Of a stretch of 51,788 nucleotides of DNA, positions 33,259 to 41,725 are shown one piece after another. Each line of letters opens with the position of its first letter. The stretch's first letter is position 1. The position numbers and the translations under genes are program-made. Source of the DNA: an uncultured Thermoleophilia bacterium (GTDB taxonomy: Bacteria; Actinomycetota; Thermoleophilia; UBA2241); NCBI GenBank assembly GCA_903862845.1, contig CAIOZS010000068.1, positions 1-51,788 on the forward strand. The letters are read 5' to 3'. The notes beneath the pieces are model-generated. The model had not been told where the DNA came from, made no database searches, and worked only from the letters and a program-made list of their open reading frames with translations.

Positions 33259-34188
33259 TCAGGCGCGCTGACCCGCCACGGCAGCGACCACGTCCGCAGC
33301 CAGGCGGGCGGCCAGCGCCACCGACGGGACGCCGCCGTCCCCGCCGGGAGCGACACCGCAGAAGTCCGCGCCGACCAGCCGGGACGCGCTCACGATGCCC
33401 AGCGCCACGCTGAGATCGCTGGCGCTCAGCCCCACGGGGTCGTCGACACCCGCGACCACAGCGAGATCGACCGAGACATACAGCGCCTCGGTGCCGGCGC
33501 TCGCCGCCGCGAGCGCTTCGCGGGCGACGGTGACGATGCCGGCTTCGGCGACGTCCGCCACCGAGGAGCGCCGCGCCTCGAGGGCATCGCAGACGCGGCG
33601 CGCACCAACCCCCTCGGGGGCGCCGCGCTCACCGACAACGACGAAGTTGCGCGGGTCGACCACGCCAAGCTCGAGCGCCTGCGCCCAGCGCGAGGTGGCG
33701 GCACGCGCGGGCTCCATCTCGAGGTCGAGGCGCGGAGAGAAAGCGACCACGCCGAGGCGCCCCCGAAGCTTGCCGAAGAGCACCTGCAGGGCGGGCACCG
33801 TGATCGACGCATCACCGCCCAACAGTAGCGGCGCGGCGCCGGCAGCCACAACGTCGGCGAGATGCTCGTGAGCGCGCACGAACGTGACGGCCAGGTTGCC
33901 GGCATCCACCGCGACGTCGCCGTAGTCCACAACGCGGACGCCCGTCTCGCGCGCGGCTGCCGCCAGCCAGCCGGCGTATCGCTGAGAGGCTTCGCGCACC
34001 GCCCCCGGAGCGTCGCTCCACCCGCCGAGCGGCAGACCCACGACGGCGAGATCGGCGCCCAGAAGAGAGTCAGCCGTACCCGCGGGCGCCGCCATGAACG
34101 TGGCGGCCGGCGGCGCGGCGGGCGCCGGCAGAGCGGCGCGGGCCGCGCCCGCTTCGCGCCAGAGTCGCCGGAGCTCGTCGTGGTCCAT
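33259..34188 (-). CDS. Ureohydrolase (arginase/agmatinase)-fold protein lacking metal ligands
   Basis: This 309-residue protein follows the arginase/agmatinase fold, with LLLGGDASITVPALQVLFGK, RGRLGVVAFSPRLDLEME, YVSVDLAVVAGVDDP and GADFCGVAPGGD. The manganese ligands are mostly gone. GGDH is GGDA (127), DAHxD is SPRLD (151-155, keeping only the last Asp), and DxD is DLA (241-243). Hydrolysis of guanidino groups is therefore not expected. The smooth reading frame argues for a working non-enzymatic or altered protein rather than a pseudogene. It follows the epimerase-like gene by 11 bp, so the two form an operon. Confidence 0.72.
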   Translation of the reverse strand: MDHDELRRLWREAGAARAALPAPAAPPAATFMAAPAGTADSLLGADLAVVGLPLGGWSDAPGAVREASQRYAGWLAAAARETGVRVVDYGDVAVDAGNLAVTFVRAHEHLADVVAAGAAPLLLGGDASITVPALQVLFGKLRGRLGVVAFSPRLDLEMEPARAATSRWAQALELGVVDPRNFVVVGERGAPEGVGARRVCDALEARRSSVADVAEAGIVTVAREALAAASAGTEALYVSVDLAVVAGVDDPVGLSASDLSVALGIVSASRLVGADFCGVAPGGDGGVPSVALAARLAADVVAAVAGQRA

Positions 34189-34199
34189 AGGAGCGCCCG

Positions 34200-35333
34200 T
34201 CACCAGCGGCGCGTGACGCGCTGCGCGGCGATGGCGTCCTCGTCCAGCGCGATGCCCAGCCCCGGCGCACGGGGCACGATCACGGTGGACACGCCGTCGC
34301 GGAGCTCGGTGCAGAGACCGCTCCCGATGTCGCGTGCGTACCCGCCGGGCCGCGACGGCAGGTCGGCGTCGCAGTGCGTAGCATTGGCCAGCGCCACGCC
34401 GAGCTGGAAATGCGCCGCGAGGCCCAGCGAGCTCTCGCCCATGTTGCCCATCATGACGCTGATGCCGGCGGCTTCGGCGATAGCGTTCACCTTGAGCGCG
34501 CCCAGGATGCCGCCGGTCTTCATGAGCTTGACCACAAAGATGTCGCAGGCACCGGCCTTGGCGGCGGCCAGCGCCTCGCGCGGGCCGCGCACCGTCTCGT
34601 CGAGAGCAATCGGCACGTCGACGTGGCTGCGCACGAAGCGCGCCGCCTCGAGGTCGTCCATGCGCACGGGCTGCTCCGCGAGCTCGATTCGATATGGCTC
34701 GAGCAGCTTGATGGCGCGCACAGCCGTCCTCGCGTCCAGCCACCCCTGGTTGGCGTCGACGGTCAGGTGCGCGTCCGGGCCGGCCGCTTCGCGCACGGCG
34801 GCAACGCGCTGCTCGTCGCGCTCAGGCCGGTCGCCGACCTTGATCTTGAACACGGTGATGCCCTCGGCGCGCATCCGTCGCGTCTTCCCGGCCAAAGCTT
34901 CAGGCTCGTCCCAGCCCCAGGCGATGACCTCCACCAGGCCGTCTCGGGTGCGGCCGCCGACGAGATCGCAGAGCGGCCGCCCAAGCGCCTTGCCCTGCAG
35001 ATCCCAGAGCGCCATCTCAAGGGCGGCGCAGGCAGCCTGATTGCCCACCGTCCACAGCTTACGCTCCCAGCAGTGGACGATGGCCTCGAGCTGGAACGGA
35101 TCCTTGCCGATCACCGCCGGACCGAGGTATTCGCCGATCACGTCCTGGACCGTCCAGAGGGTATCGCCGGTGAACTCGTACGCCGGGCAGGCCTCTCCGA
35201 AACCAACGAGGCCCTCGTCGGTCTCCACGCGCACGAGGTCGCAGGGGCTCACGGCCAGCGCCGACGAGGCGATGACGAAGGGCTCCTCCATCTGGAGCTC
35301 GAGCGTCTCCACGTGCACGGCGGTGATCTTCAC
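34200..35333 (-). CDS. Enolase-superfamily enzyme, muconate-cycloisomerase/dipeptide-epimerase type
   Basis: This 377-residue protein has an N-terminal capping domain and a TIM barrel. The catalytic set is Lys163 and Lys165 (FKIKVGD), metal ligands Asp193 (VDANQGW), Glu220 (ELAEQPV) and Asp245 (ALDET), and Lys269 (VVKLMKTGG). This Lys/Lys arrangement is that of the muconate lactonizing subgroup, which includes dipeptide epimerases, N-succinylamino-acid racemases and o-succinylbenzoate synthase. Without menaquinone genes nearby, an amino-acid or dipeptide substrate is more likely. The GTG at 35333 has GGAGGG six bases upstream. It pairs with the metal-less ureohydrolase-like protein. Confidence 0.85.
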   Translation of the reverse strand: MKITAVHVETLELQMEEPFVIASSALAVSPCDLVRVETDEGLVGFGEACPAYEFTGDTLWTVQDVIGEYLGPAVIGKDPFQLEAIVHCWERKLWTVGNQAACAALEMALWDLQGKALGRPLCDLVGGRTRDGLVEVIAWGWDEPEALAGKTRRMRAEGITVFKIKVGDRPERDEQRVAAVREAAGPDAHLTVDANQGWLDARTAVRAIKLLEPYRIELAEQPVRMDDLEAARFVRSHVDVPIALDETVRGPREALAAAKAGACDIFVVKLMKTGGILGALKVNAIAEAAGISVMMGNMGESSLGLAAHFQLGVALANATHCDADLPSRPGGYARDIGSGLCTELRDGVSTVIVPRAPGLGIALDEDAIAAQRVTRRW

Positions 35334-35493
35334 GAAGCACCCTCCAAGGGACCGACTCAAGGTCGGGCACAGTCTACGTCATGGCCGTGACCGGCCGGAA
35401 GGGGCGGCTGGGCGCGCCCTGCCGGGCACGCGCAGGCCGCGCCACGCACACGACCACCGGGGCGACGCGCGCGAGGGCCGGTGAGCGTTCGGC

Positions 35494-35522
35494 TTGCCCG
35501 CCGGCGGGGAATGCCGTATAAG
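35494..35522 (+). promoter_or_regulatory. Promoter of tRNA-Ala
   Basis: TTGCCC at 35494-35499 and TATAAG at 35517-35522 are separated by 17 bases. The tRNA begins 28 bases after the -10 element, a usual distance for a tRNA leader. The rest of the 217-bp spacer before the tRNA shows nothing else I can name. Confidence 0.65.
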
Positions 35523-35550
35523 ATGTGGTCCCCGCAAGGGGCTCATTCGT

Positions 35551-35626
35551 GGGGCATTAGCTCAGCTGGGAGAGCGCCTGGATCGCACCCAGGAGGTCAG
35601 CGGTTCGATTCCGCTATGCTCCACCA
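35551..35626 (+). tRNA. tRNA-Ala (anticodon CGC)
   Basis: This is a complete cloverleaf. The 7-bp acceptor GGGGCAT pairs with ATGCTCC and contains the G3-U70 wobble pair that marks alanine tRNAs. The D arm is GCTC/GAGC, and the anticodon stem CCTGG/CCAGG holds loop ATCGCAC with anticodon CGC (reads GCG). A 5-base variable loop, T arm AGCGG/CCGCT with TTCGATT, discriminator A and an encoded CCA end (35624-35626) complete it. Confidence 0.98.
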
Positions 35627-35676
35627 CCCGCTGCTTCCAACGGCCGAGGCGCGGCGCCCGCTGCGCTGGCCACGCC

Positions 35677-36039
35677 TCACTCCCCCGAGCCGTCGTCGAT
35701 ACCCACATCGGTGAGTTGCACCATCGGTGCGTCGGGGTCGAGCTGCACCAGGAGCGACCCGCACTGCGGGCACACCGGCTGCGGCGCGTCTGTGCTGAAC
35801 TCGTCGCTGCAGCTCAGGCAGGTTGCCGCCACCCGCTGGTGGTCGAAGTGCAAGGTGGCGCCCCGAAAGAGCTCGTCCTCGCCGGCCAGCATCTCGAAGT
35901 ACATCTCGATGGAGTCCTGGCTGAAGTCGGCGGCGGGCGTCATGGTGAGATAGAGGTCGGTGACGCGCATCGCTGCGTTGGCCTGCGCGGCTTCGCGGGC
36001 ACGGTCGATGATCCCTTGCGTGATGCCCAGCTCGTGCAC
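35677..36039 (-). CDS. hypA: Hydrogenase nickel-incorporation protein HypA
   Basis: This 120-residue protein starts (GTG, read as Met) with M-H-E-L-G-I-T-Q, where the free amino terminus and His2 bind nickel. The zinc site is built of CLSCSDEF and CPQCGSLL pairs in the second half. It hands nickel to the large subunit of NiFe hydrogenases (or urease). The GTG at 36039 has GGGAGG seven bases upstream and gives the essential HE-L start. No other hyp or hydrogenase genes are in the window, so it stands alone here. Confidence 0.9.
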   Translation of the reverse strand: MHELGITQGIIDRAREAAQANAAMRVTDLYLTMTPAADFSQDSIEMYFEMLAGEDELFRGATLHFDHQRVAATCLSCSDEFSTDAPQPVCPQCGSLLVQLDPDAPMVQLTDVGIDDGSGE

Positions 36040-36176
36040 GGTGCGGCCTCCCTGCCTCGCAGTTTCTCCGGCGCCACGCGGCCGGCCTCCTAGTTCTACC
36101 ACGCCCGGCGTATACTCGTGCGCAGGTCAGGCACGTGGAGACGGCCGGCGCGGCCCTGGATCGGAGGCTTTCGCAG

Positions 36177-36824
36177 ATGGCAGGCGATATCGAGTTCACC
36201 AACAACTACAAAGACCTGAGCACCGAAAACGGCTTCCAGTTTGAATTCACCTGCAACCGCTGCGGCAACGGATACCGCACCGAGTTCGATACCTCGGGGA
36301 TCAGCGTCGCGACCTCCGTGCTCGACAGCGCCGGTGGCCTGCTGGGGGGGTTTTTCGGGCAGGCTGCCAACGTGGCCCAGCGGGCCAAGTCAGCCGCCTG
36401 GGAGAAGGGCAGCGACAAGGCCTTCCGCGAGGCCACCCAGCAGATCCGCCCCAAGTTCGTGCAGTGCCCGCGCTGCAGCGCCTGGATGTGCCGCGAGCAG
36501 TGCTGGAACGAGAAGAAGGGCCTCTGCAAGCAATGCGCCCCCGATCTCGGCGTGGAGATGGCGGCGGCGCAGGCCGACAAGTCGGTCGAGGAGGTGTGGG
36601 CGCACGCCAAGATGAGCGCGGAAGACAAGCACCTCACCGAGAAGGACTGGCGCGAAGGCATCGTCGCCTCATGCCCCGCCTGCGGGGCGCCGCAGGCGAC
36701 GAACGCGAAGTTCTGCGCCGCGTGCGGCACCGACCTGAAGACCGGCAAGCACTGCGCTCAGTGCGGAGCCAAGCTGCAGCCGGAGGCCAAATTCTGCGCC
36801 GAGTGCGGCGCCAAGGCCGGCTGA
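36177..36824 (+). CDS. Zinc-ribbon-rich protein of unknown function
   Basis: This 215-residue protein has four cysteine clusters. One is N-terminal (FEFTCNRCGNGYRTEF), a central treble-type group reads CPRCSAWMCREQCW then GLCKQCAPD, and two double zinc ribbons lie at the end (CPACGAP, FCAACGTDL, CAQCGAKL, FCAECGAK). A Gly-rich hydrophobic stretch near residues 48-65 (LLGGFFGQAA) may touch the membrane. It is probably a structural or nucleic-acid-binding adaptor; no enzyme motif is visible. The ATG at 36177 is preceded by GGAGG. It is divergent from hypA. Confidence 0.75.
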   Translation: MAGDIEFTNNYKDLSTENGFQFEFTCNRCGNGYRTEFDTSGISVATSVLDSAGGLLGGFFGQAANVAQRAKSAAWEKGSDKAFREATQQIRPKFVQCPRCSAWMCREQCWNEKKGLCKQCAPDLGVEMAAAQADKSVEEVWAHAKMSAEDKHLTEKDWREGIVASCPACGAPQATNAKFCAACGTDLKTGKHCAQCGAKLQPEAKFCAECGAKAG

Positions 36825-37083
36825 CTCAGAGGGCGGCGCCGAGACTGACGCGGGCCGCGAATATCGGGCAGCGGCACGATCAGGTCAACGATTCTCAAGG
36901 CCGCGATGCGGACTGTTTGCGATAATCGTTGTGATGTTGGTTGCCCTTCTTCACTGCTTCTGAGAGAATCGGAGGGCACTTCTGGCCGCGGCCGCCCCGC
37001 AGGGGTCGCGCGGCCCCTCACCGATTCGGCCATTCGCCCACGGCGCCCAGCGCTGTGACGAAGGCCACGAGAAGGAGAAGAGG

Positions 37084-38322
37084 ATGAAGGTCCTTATCGT
37101 CGGCGCCGGCATGCAGGGCCAGGTCATCACCTGGAACCTCGGCCGCAACCCGGCCGTCACCGAGATCATCGTCGCCGACTACGACGAGAAGCGCGCCCGC
37201 TTCGTCGCCGGCCAGGTCGGCAACGGCAAAGCGCAAGCGATGTTCATCAACGCCTCCGACAGCGACGCCGTAGCCAAGGCAGGCGAGGGCGCCAAGCTCA
37301 TCGTCAACGCCGTCATCCCGCAGTTCAACAAGTCGCTGATGACTGCGTGCCTCAAGGCCGGCGCTGCCTACATGGACATGGCGCAAGGCCAGACGCAGAC
37401 TCAGACCATCGACGAGGCCTACCTCGACCAGATGACCCTCGCTCCCGATTTCGCCAAGGCCGGGCTCACCGCGCTTCTCAGCACCGGCATGGACCCCGGC
37501 GTTACCAACACGTTCGCCGCCAACGGCTACGAGGACCTCGACAAGTGCTTCGAGATCCGCATCAAGGACTACGCGATCTTCGACAGCCCCGTGCCCCTCC
37601 AGGTCTGGTCGCAGGAGACGTTCTACACCGACTGCGCGCAGCCGCCGCTGCTCTACGAGGACGGCGAGTTCAAGCGCGTCGAGATCTTCGGCCGCCGCGA
37701 GCACTACGAGTTCCCCGAGCCCTTCGGCCTCGGCGCCGTGATCTGTCACGACCACGAAGAGGTCAGCACCCTGCCCCGCCTGCTGCCCAAGAAGTTCGGC
37801 GACAAGGGCCTGCGCTACGTGGACTTCAAGATGGGCGGGCCCGAGGACGGCATCGACGCCGACCTCGCCTTCGTGAGCTCTGGCATGGCCAGCAAGGAGC
37901 CGGTGATACTTAGGGACGGCAGCAAGGTGCGGCCCATCGACGTCTTCGTCGCCACTCTGCCGCCGAACCCGCCGGCGGAAGAGCTCGCCCGGCTCGCCTT
38001 GGCCGGCGAGATCACCGACGTGGGCGTCGTTACCGTCGACTGCATCGGCGAGAAAGACGGCAAGCCCGCCAGCGTCGGCTACAACATCTTCCCGCCGGAC
38101 ATCAAGTACGTGAACAGCGTGGTCCCCGGCGGCACGAGCGTGAGCTACGGTACCAGCACGCCGTCCAGCATCTACGCCGAATTCATCGTCGAGGGCAGGA
38201 TCAGCGACATCGGCATGATCTGCCCCGAGGAGCTCCCGCGCTCCGTGCGCGATGCCTTCATCGCCGAGCTCGGCGTGCGCAACATGCCGGTCACGCGCAA
38301 GGACGTCGTGACGGCGAACTGA
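37084..38322 (+). CDS. Saccharopine dehydrogenase-like oxidoreductase
   Basis: This 412-residue protein has a Rossmann start KVLIVGAGMQGQVITWNLGR and the family segments AVIPQFNKSLMTACLKAGAA, YMDMA and LLSTGMDPGVTN. A long C-terminal catalytic domain follows. It resembles saccharopine dehydrogenase, lysine 6-dehydrogenase and carboxynorspermidine-type enzymes, which handle reductive or oxidative deamination of lysine-like substrates. Given the lysine operon 7 kb away, a lysine-related role is attractive but unproved. The ATG at 37084 follows AAGGAGAAGAGG. A hairpin terminator follows the gene. Confidence 0.8.
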   Translation: MKVLIVGAGMQGQVITWNLGRNPAVTEIIVADYDEKRARFVAGQVGNGKAQAMFINASDSDAVAKAGEGAKLIVNAVIPQFNKSLMTACLKAGAAYMDMAQGQTQTQTIDEAYLDQMTLAPDFAKAGLTALLSTGMDPGVTNTFAANGYEDLDKCFEIRIKDYAIFDSPVPLQVWSQETFYTDCAQPPLLYEDGEFKRVEIFGRREHYEFPEPFGLGAVICHDHEEVSTLPRLLPKKFGDKGLRYVDFKMGGPEDGIDADLAFVSSGMASKEPVILRDGSKVRPIDVFVATLPPNPPAEELARLALAGEITDVGVVTVDCIGEKDGKPASVGYNIFPPDIKYVNSVVPGGTSVSYGTSTPSSIYAEFIVEGRISDIGMICPEELPRSVRDAFIAELGVRNMPVTRKDVVTAN

Positions 38323-38386
38323 GGTCGGGGCCGGGCAAAGCCCAGCTCGCAGGGCCCCCTGGGGCGCTTCCGGAACCGCAGATGCG

Positions 38387-38420
38387 AAGGGCCGGGACGG
38401 CGCAAGCCGCCCCGGCCCTT
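38387..38420 (+). terminator. Terminator after saccharopine-dehydrogenase-like gene
   Basis: A 15-bp stem with one mismatch (38387-38401 with 38406-38420) closes on a stable GCAA tetraloop. It is flanked by AA before and TT after. It lies between convergent genes and may stop transcripts from both sides. Confidence 0.75.
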
Positions 38421-38517
38421 CTGCTCGTGCAACACGCTTCATTGAGGCGCCGGCCATCGACGCACCGCGCGGGCCACCGGCGAAGGACGCTCGGCGCCCG
38501 GCGCCGAGCCGGCCGGT

Positions 38518-39414
38518 TCAGATCAGGTCGCAGCCGAACTGTGCGAGGATCCCCTTGGACAACGCGTACCGCGCCGTCTTGAGCGGGTCCACGACCTGCG
38601 ACACCTGCAGATGACCGGCGGCGCTCATCAACATGGTGGCCTCGGCGGCCGACAGGCCCAGCCGCTGCATCAGAAGGTCCGCCATGTCACGCGTCGCCCG
38701 ATCGGCCGCCTCGTCCAGCGTCTCGGCTGAGGCGATGGTCGCCACCACCTCGGAGGTCTCGACGACCGGGTTGGCGAGCGAGAGGTCATGCCGCACGTCG
38801 ATCCGCAGCTGGATGCTCCCGGCGACCTCCACACCGGTACCGCAGATCTCGCCGTCGCCCATCGCCGCGTGCAGGTCGCCTGCGGCCAGCAACGCTCCCG
38901 GCGCGAAGACGGGCAGGTACACCGTTGCGCCCTCGCCGATTAGGCGGGTGTCCATGTTGCCGCCGTGCGACCCCGGGGAACCGCACGGCACGGGAGCTCC
39001 CTCCGGAGCGACGCCGATCACGCCGATCATCGGGCGTACGGGCACGCGGGCGCCGGCAACCTGGGCCGAGCCACCCTCGATCGCGATCATCTCAAACGAT
39101 GTGCCCCTGAACCGGTCGCGCAGGACGCCGAAGTCCCCGCTGACAGCCATTACCCCACGGTGCCCCACAGCGATGCGCTCGATGAGCACAGCGAGCACGT
39201 CGCCGGGCTCTGCGCCCTCGATAAAGACCGGACCGGTGGCAGGGTTGATGTGCTCCCAGTCGACAGCGTCCGGGGCGTCTTCGGCGGACTGCACCTGATC
39301 ACTGAAGCAGTCCGTCGTGTCGAGCACCAAGGCGTCGCCGGGTCTGATGCGCACGACGGGGGCAGCCTCGGCCGAGAGGCTGAAAATGCTTTGGTCGCGG
39401 GCCACATGGATCAC
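38518..39414 (-). CDS. Acetamidase/formamidase-family protein
   Basis: This 298-residue amidohydrolase-like protein has RIRPGDALVLDTTDCFSDQV, NPATGPVFIEGAEPGDVL and then GSHGGNMDTRLIGEGATVYL and LAAGDLHAAMGDGEICGTGV. All are classical FmdA/AmdA-family segments containing the metal-binding Asp/His residues. It should release ammonia from a small amide such as formamide or acetamide. The GTG at 39414 has GGAGGG upstream. It follows the hypothetical gene by 27 bp in the same direction, and both may be expressed with trpS. Confidence 0.88.
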   Translation of the reverse strand: MIHVARDQSIFSLSAEAAPVVRIRPGDALVLDTTDCFSDQVQSAEDAPDAVDWEHINPATGPVFIEGAEPGDVLAVLIERIAVGHRGVMAVSGDFGVLRDRFRGTSFEMIAIEGGSAQVAGARVPVRPMIGVIGVAPEGAPVPCGSPGSHGGNMDTRLIGEGATVYLPVFAPGALLAAGDLHAAMGDGEICGTGVEVAGSIQLRIDVRHDLSLANPVVETSEVVATIASAETLDEAADRATRDMADLLMQRLGLSAAEATMLMSAAGHLQVSQVVDPLKTARYALSKGILAQFGCDLI

Positions 39415-39441
39415 GCAGGCCCTCCGTTCGCGTGAAGGCGC

Positions 39442-39846
39442 TCAGTCGCCGTGGATCTTGCGCCGCCAGGGCGCCCACGACGTGGGCCGGTTCATGTCGG
39501 CGTACTGGTGCACGGGGACGCCGACGCGCTCCTTGAGCACCAGGAGCCCATCGGCGTCGAGCACGTCGAGGCCGTCGGCCTGCATCAGGGCGAAGATACT
39601 GACGATGCCGACGGCGTCGTGACCGCCGCCGAGCTCGTCGACGGTGAGCGTGTGGTTGGACAGCAGGCGCTTCCAAGTCACGGTGAGCCGGTCCCACGTG
39701 TAGTCAGCCCTCATGCCGCGGACCAGCAGCGACAGACCGCCCTCACCTGCGGCCACGATGCGGCCTTTGCCGCGCCAGAAGACGAGCGGGAACATCTCAC
39801 CGAGCATCTGCTCGGTGCGGAACTTCATCGTCTCGATGGAGATCAT
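39442..39846 (-). CDS. Conserved-looking hypothetical protein
   Basis: This 134-residue soluble protein is not recognised. It contains MFPLVFWRGKGRIVAAGEGG, then LVRGMRADYTWDRLTVTWKRLL and VDELGGGHDAVGIVSIFAL, and a C-terminal part LLVLKERVGVPVHQYADMN. The Trp/Tyr-rich middle and regular hydrophobic spacing make it look like a real folded protein. The ATG at 39846 has GGGGAGG just upstream. It lies between trpS and the acetamidase-like gene and may act with the latter. Confidence 0.6.
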   Translation of the reverse strand: MISIETMKFRTEQMLGEMFPLVFWRGKGRIVAAGEGGLSLLVRGMRADYTWDRLTVTWKRLLSNHTLTVDELGGGHDAVGIVSIFALMQADGLDVLDADGLLVLKERVGVPVHQYADMNRPTSWAPWRRKIHGD

Positions 39847-39926
39847 GGTGCCTCCCCGGAGGAACGCTGCTCGCAGTAGTCTACCTCGCCGCGTCGAGGA
39901 GCGGCCACTCGCCCGACGCGAAGACG

Positions 39927-40973
39927 CTACGGGCGCGGGACGAGCCCGACACGCTCGCGGACCTTGGCGAGCGTGCGTGCGGCGATGGCCTCAGCGCGCT
40001 CGGCTCCGGTCTTGAGCACCCCGAGCGTGTAGCTCTTGTCGGCTTCAAGCTCGCGGATGCGCGCCTGGATGGGCGCGAGGGCGCTGGCGACGACCTCGCC
40101 GAGGTCAGCCTTGAGGCCGGCGTAACCCTTGCCCTCGTAGCGCCTCACGATCTCGTCGACCGGCTCGTCGGCGAGCGCGCTGTAGATGTCGAGGAGATTG
40201 GTGAGCGCGGGCTTGTCGGGGCCGACGCGCACCTCGCTGCCCGAGTCGGTGACCGCCCGCCGGATCTTTCTGCGAATGACGTCCGGCGGGTCCATGAGAG
40301 CGATGTAGCTGTTCTCGGAGCCGGCGCTCTTGCTCATCTTCTTCGCGGGGTCGTCCAGGCTCATCACGCGGGCGCCCTCGGTGCGGATGATGGGCTCGGG
40401 CACCACGAACGCCTTGCCGAAGGCGTTGTTGAAGCGCTCGGCCACGTCGCGCGTGAGCTCGACGTGCTGCTTCTGGTCCTCGCCGACGGGCACGGCGTCT
40501 GCGCGGTAAAGCAGGATGTCGGCGGCCATGAGCACCGGGTAGTCGAACAGGCCGACGGAGATGCTCTCGCCTTCGGCCCCGGCGGTCTTGTCTTTGAACT
40601 GGGTCATGCGCCGCAGTTCGCCCATGTAGGTGATCGTGTTGAGGATCCACATGAGCTCGGCGTGCGCGGGCACGTGGCTCTGCACGAAAACGATGGAGCG
40701 CTCGGGGTCGACGCCGCAGGCAAGATACGCGTTCGCGACGTCGATCGTGTTGCGGCGCAGCTCCGCCCGCTGCTGCCGCACGGTGATGGCGTGCAGGTCG
40801 ACAACGCAGTAGATGCAGTCGTGTGTCGCCTGCATGGCGACGTAGTTGCGGATGGCGCCCAGGTAATTGCCCAGGTGCAAGGTTCCGGATGGTTGGCTGC
40901 CACTGAAGACGCGCGGGCGGCGCTCCGGCTTCGGAGCCTCGTTCTGCGAGGGTATGTCGGTGGCCGCGCTCAC
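39927..40973 (-). CDS. trpS: Tryptophanyl-tRNA synthetase
   Basis: This 348-residue class I synthetase has VFSGSQPSGTLHLGNYLGAI (HIGH motif as HLGN) and KMSKSAGS (KMSKS motif). LFDYPVLMAADILLYRADAVPVGEDQKQH is the family core, quoted here only in part by its key residues YPVLMAADIL and GEDQ. The gene charges tRNA-Trp. The GTG at 40973 is the most plausible start but lacks a clear ribosome site; the ORF stays open further upstream with low-quality sequence. It lies 34 bp after the small membrane protein gene. Confidence 0.93.
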   Translation of the reverse strand: MSAATDIPSQNEAPKPERRPRVFSGSQPSGTLHLGNYLGAIRNYVAMQATHDCIYCVVDLHAITVRQQRAELRRNTIDVANAYLACGVDPERSIVFVQSHVPAHAELMWILNTITYMGELRRMTQFKDKTAGAEGESISVGLFDYPVLMAADILLYRADAVPVGEDQKQHVELTRDVAERFNNAFGKAFVVPEPIIRTEGARVMSLDDPAKKMSKSAGSENSYIALMDPPDVIRRKIRRAVTDSGSEVRVGPDKPALTNLLDIYSALADEPVDEIVRRYEGKGYAGLKADLGEVVASALAPIQARIRELEADKSYTLGVLKTGAERAEAIAARTLAKVRERVGLVPRP

Positions 40974-41007
40974 GGAAGTGCAGTCTACCGAAGCGCAGGC
41001 GAGCGGG

Positions 41008-41490
41008 CTACCGCGGCGCGGCCGACCCATCCGCCGCGCCGCCGGCATCGCGGCTGCGGCGTTCGTCCTCAAGTCGCGAGATCGCGCCTTCGAGGGCGAC
41101 TCCGCGACGCTGCGCGTCGGGGTCGCCGGGGCCGCTGCGCTGCTGCGTCAAGAGGCGGATGAAGTAGTAGAGCCAGAGGGCGAAAAGCCATAGCAGCTCG
41201 ATGATCAAGAGCCAGACGGGCCAGAGGACGACCCCGAGGAGGGCCTGACCGAGCACCACTTGCAGGACGAGAAAGACGCCGAGCGCCACGACGGCCCCCC
41301 GGACGTAGCGACGCGCGGGGCCGTCGTCCCAGTCACGCACTACGCGCGTGAACACGAGCACGGCAAGGCCGGCGTAAAGGGCCGCGACAGCGGCCTGCAC
41401 CGGCCACGACGTCAGGAAGTCCCTGAGAGCGCGCGCGGCTTCGGCATTCGCGTCTGCGGCGACGGCAAACAGAATCGCGACCGCGTGCAT
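41008..41490 (-). CDS. Small integral membrane protein
   Basis: This 160-residue protein has three to four hydrophobic helices (AVAALYAGLAVLVFTRVV, AVVALGVFLVLQVVLGQALL, LLIIELLWLFALWLYYFIRL). A charged C-terminal cytoplasmic tail is rich in Arg and Glu. I do not recognise a family. The ATG at 41490 has GGGAG five bases upstream. It precedes trpS in the same direction. Confidence 0.6.
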   Translation of the reverse strand: MHAVAILFAVAADANAEAARALRDFLTSWPVQAAVAALYAGLAVLVFTRVVRDWDDGPARRYVRGAVVALGVFLVLQVVLGQALLGVVLWPVWLLIIELLWLFALWLYYFIRLLTQQRSGPGDPDAQRRGVALEGAISRLEDERRSRDAGGAADGSAAPR

Positions 41491-41542
41491 GTCGACTCCC
41501 GGAAGTGGGGCGAGCACCTGACTGCCTCGACGATACCACGAC

Positions 41543-41570
41543 GGGCAGCTCGGCCGCGGCCGAGCTGCCC
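41543..41570. repeat. 28-bp perfect palindrome between divergent genes
   Basis: The bases 41543-41570 form a perfect inverted repeat (GGGCAGCTCGGCCG and its complement) without a central loop. It lies 53 bp upstream of the minus-strand membrane protein start and 156 bp before the plus-strand gene. This position, upstream of both genes, does not suit a terminator and would suit an operator or a folded RNA leader. Confidence 0.55.
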
Positions 41571-41725
41571 CGTGCGGGGCCTGGCCGGCCGCGGCCCGCC
41601 GGCGCCGCACGACGCCGGCGCACCTGAAGGTACAGAGGCTCCGCGGGCGAACACAACGAACGAGGGCCACCGTTGCGGCGGCCCCGGCAACTCGTCGGCG
41701 AGGTACCGCCATCAGCAATCTCAGC

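Noticed and set aside
36111-36116. TATACT upstream of the zinc-ribbon gene as a promoter
   Set aside because: The -35 position (around TCCTAG) does not match; a TTCTAC further on has wrong spacing.
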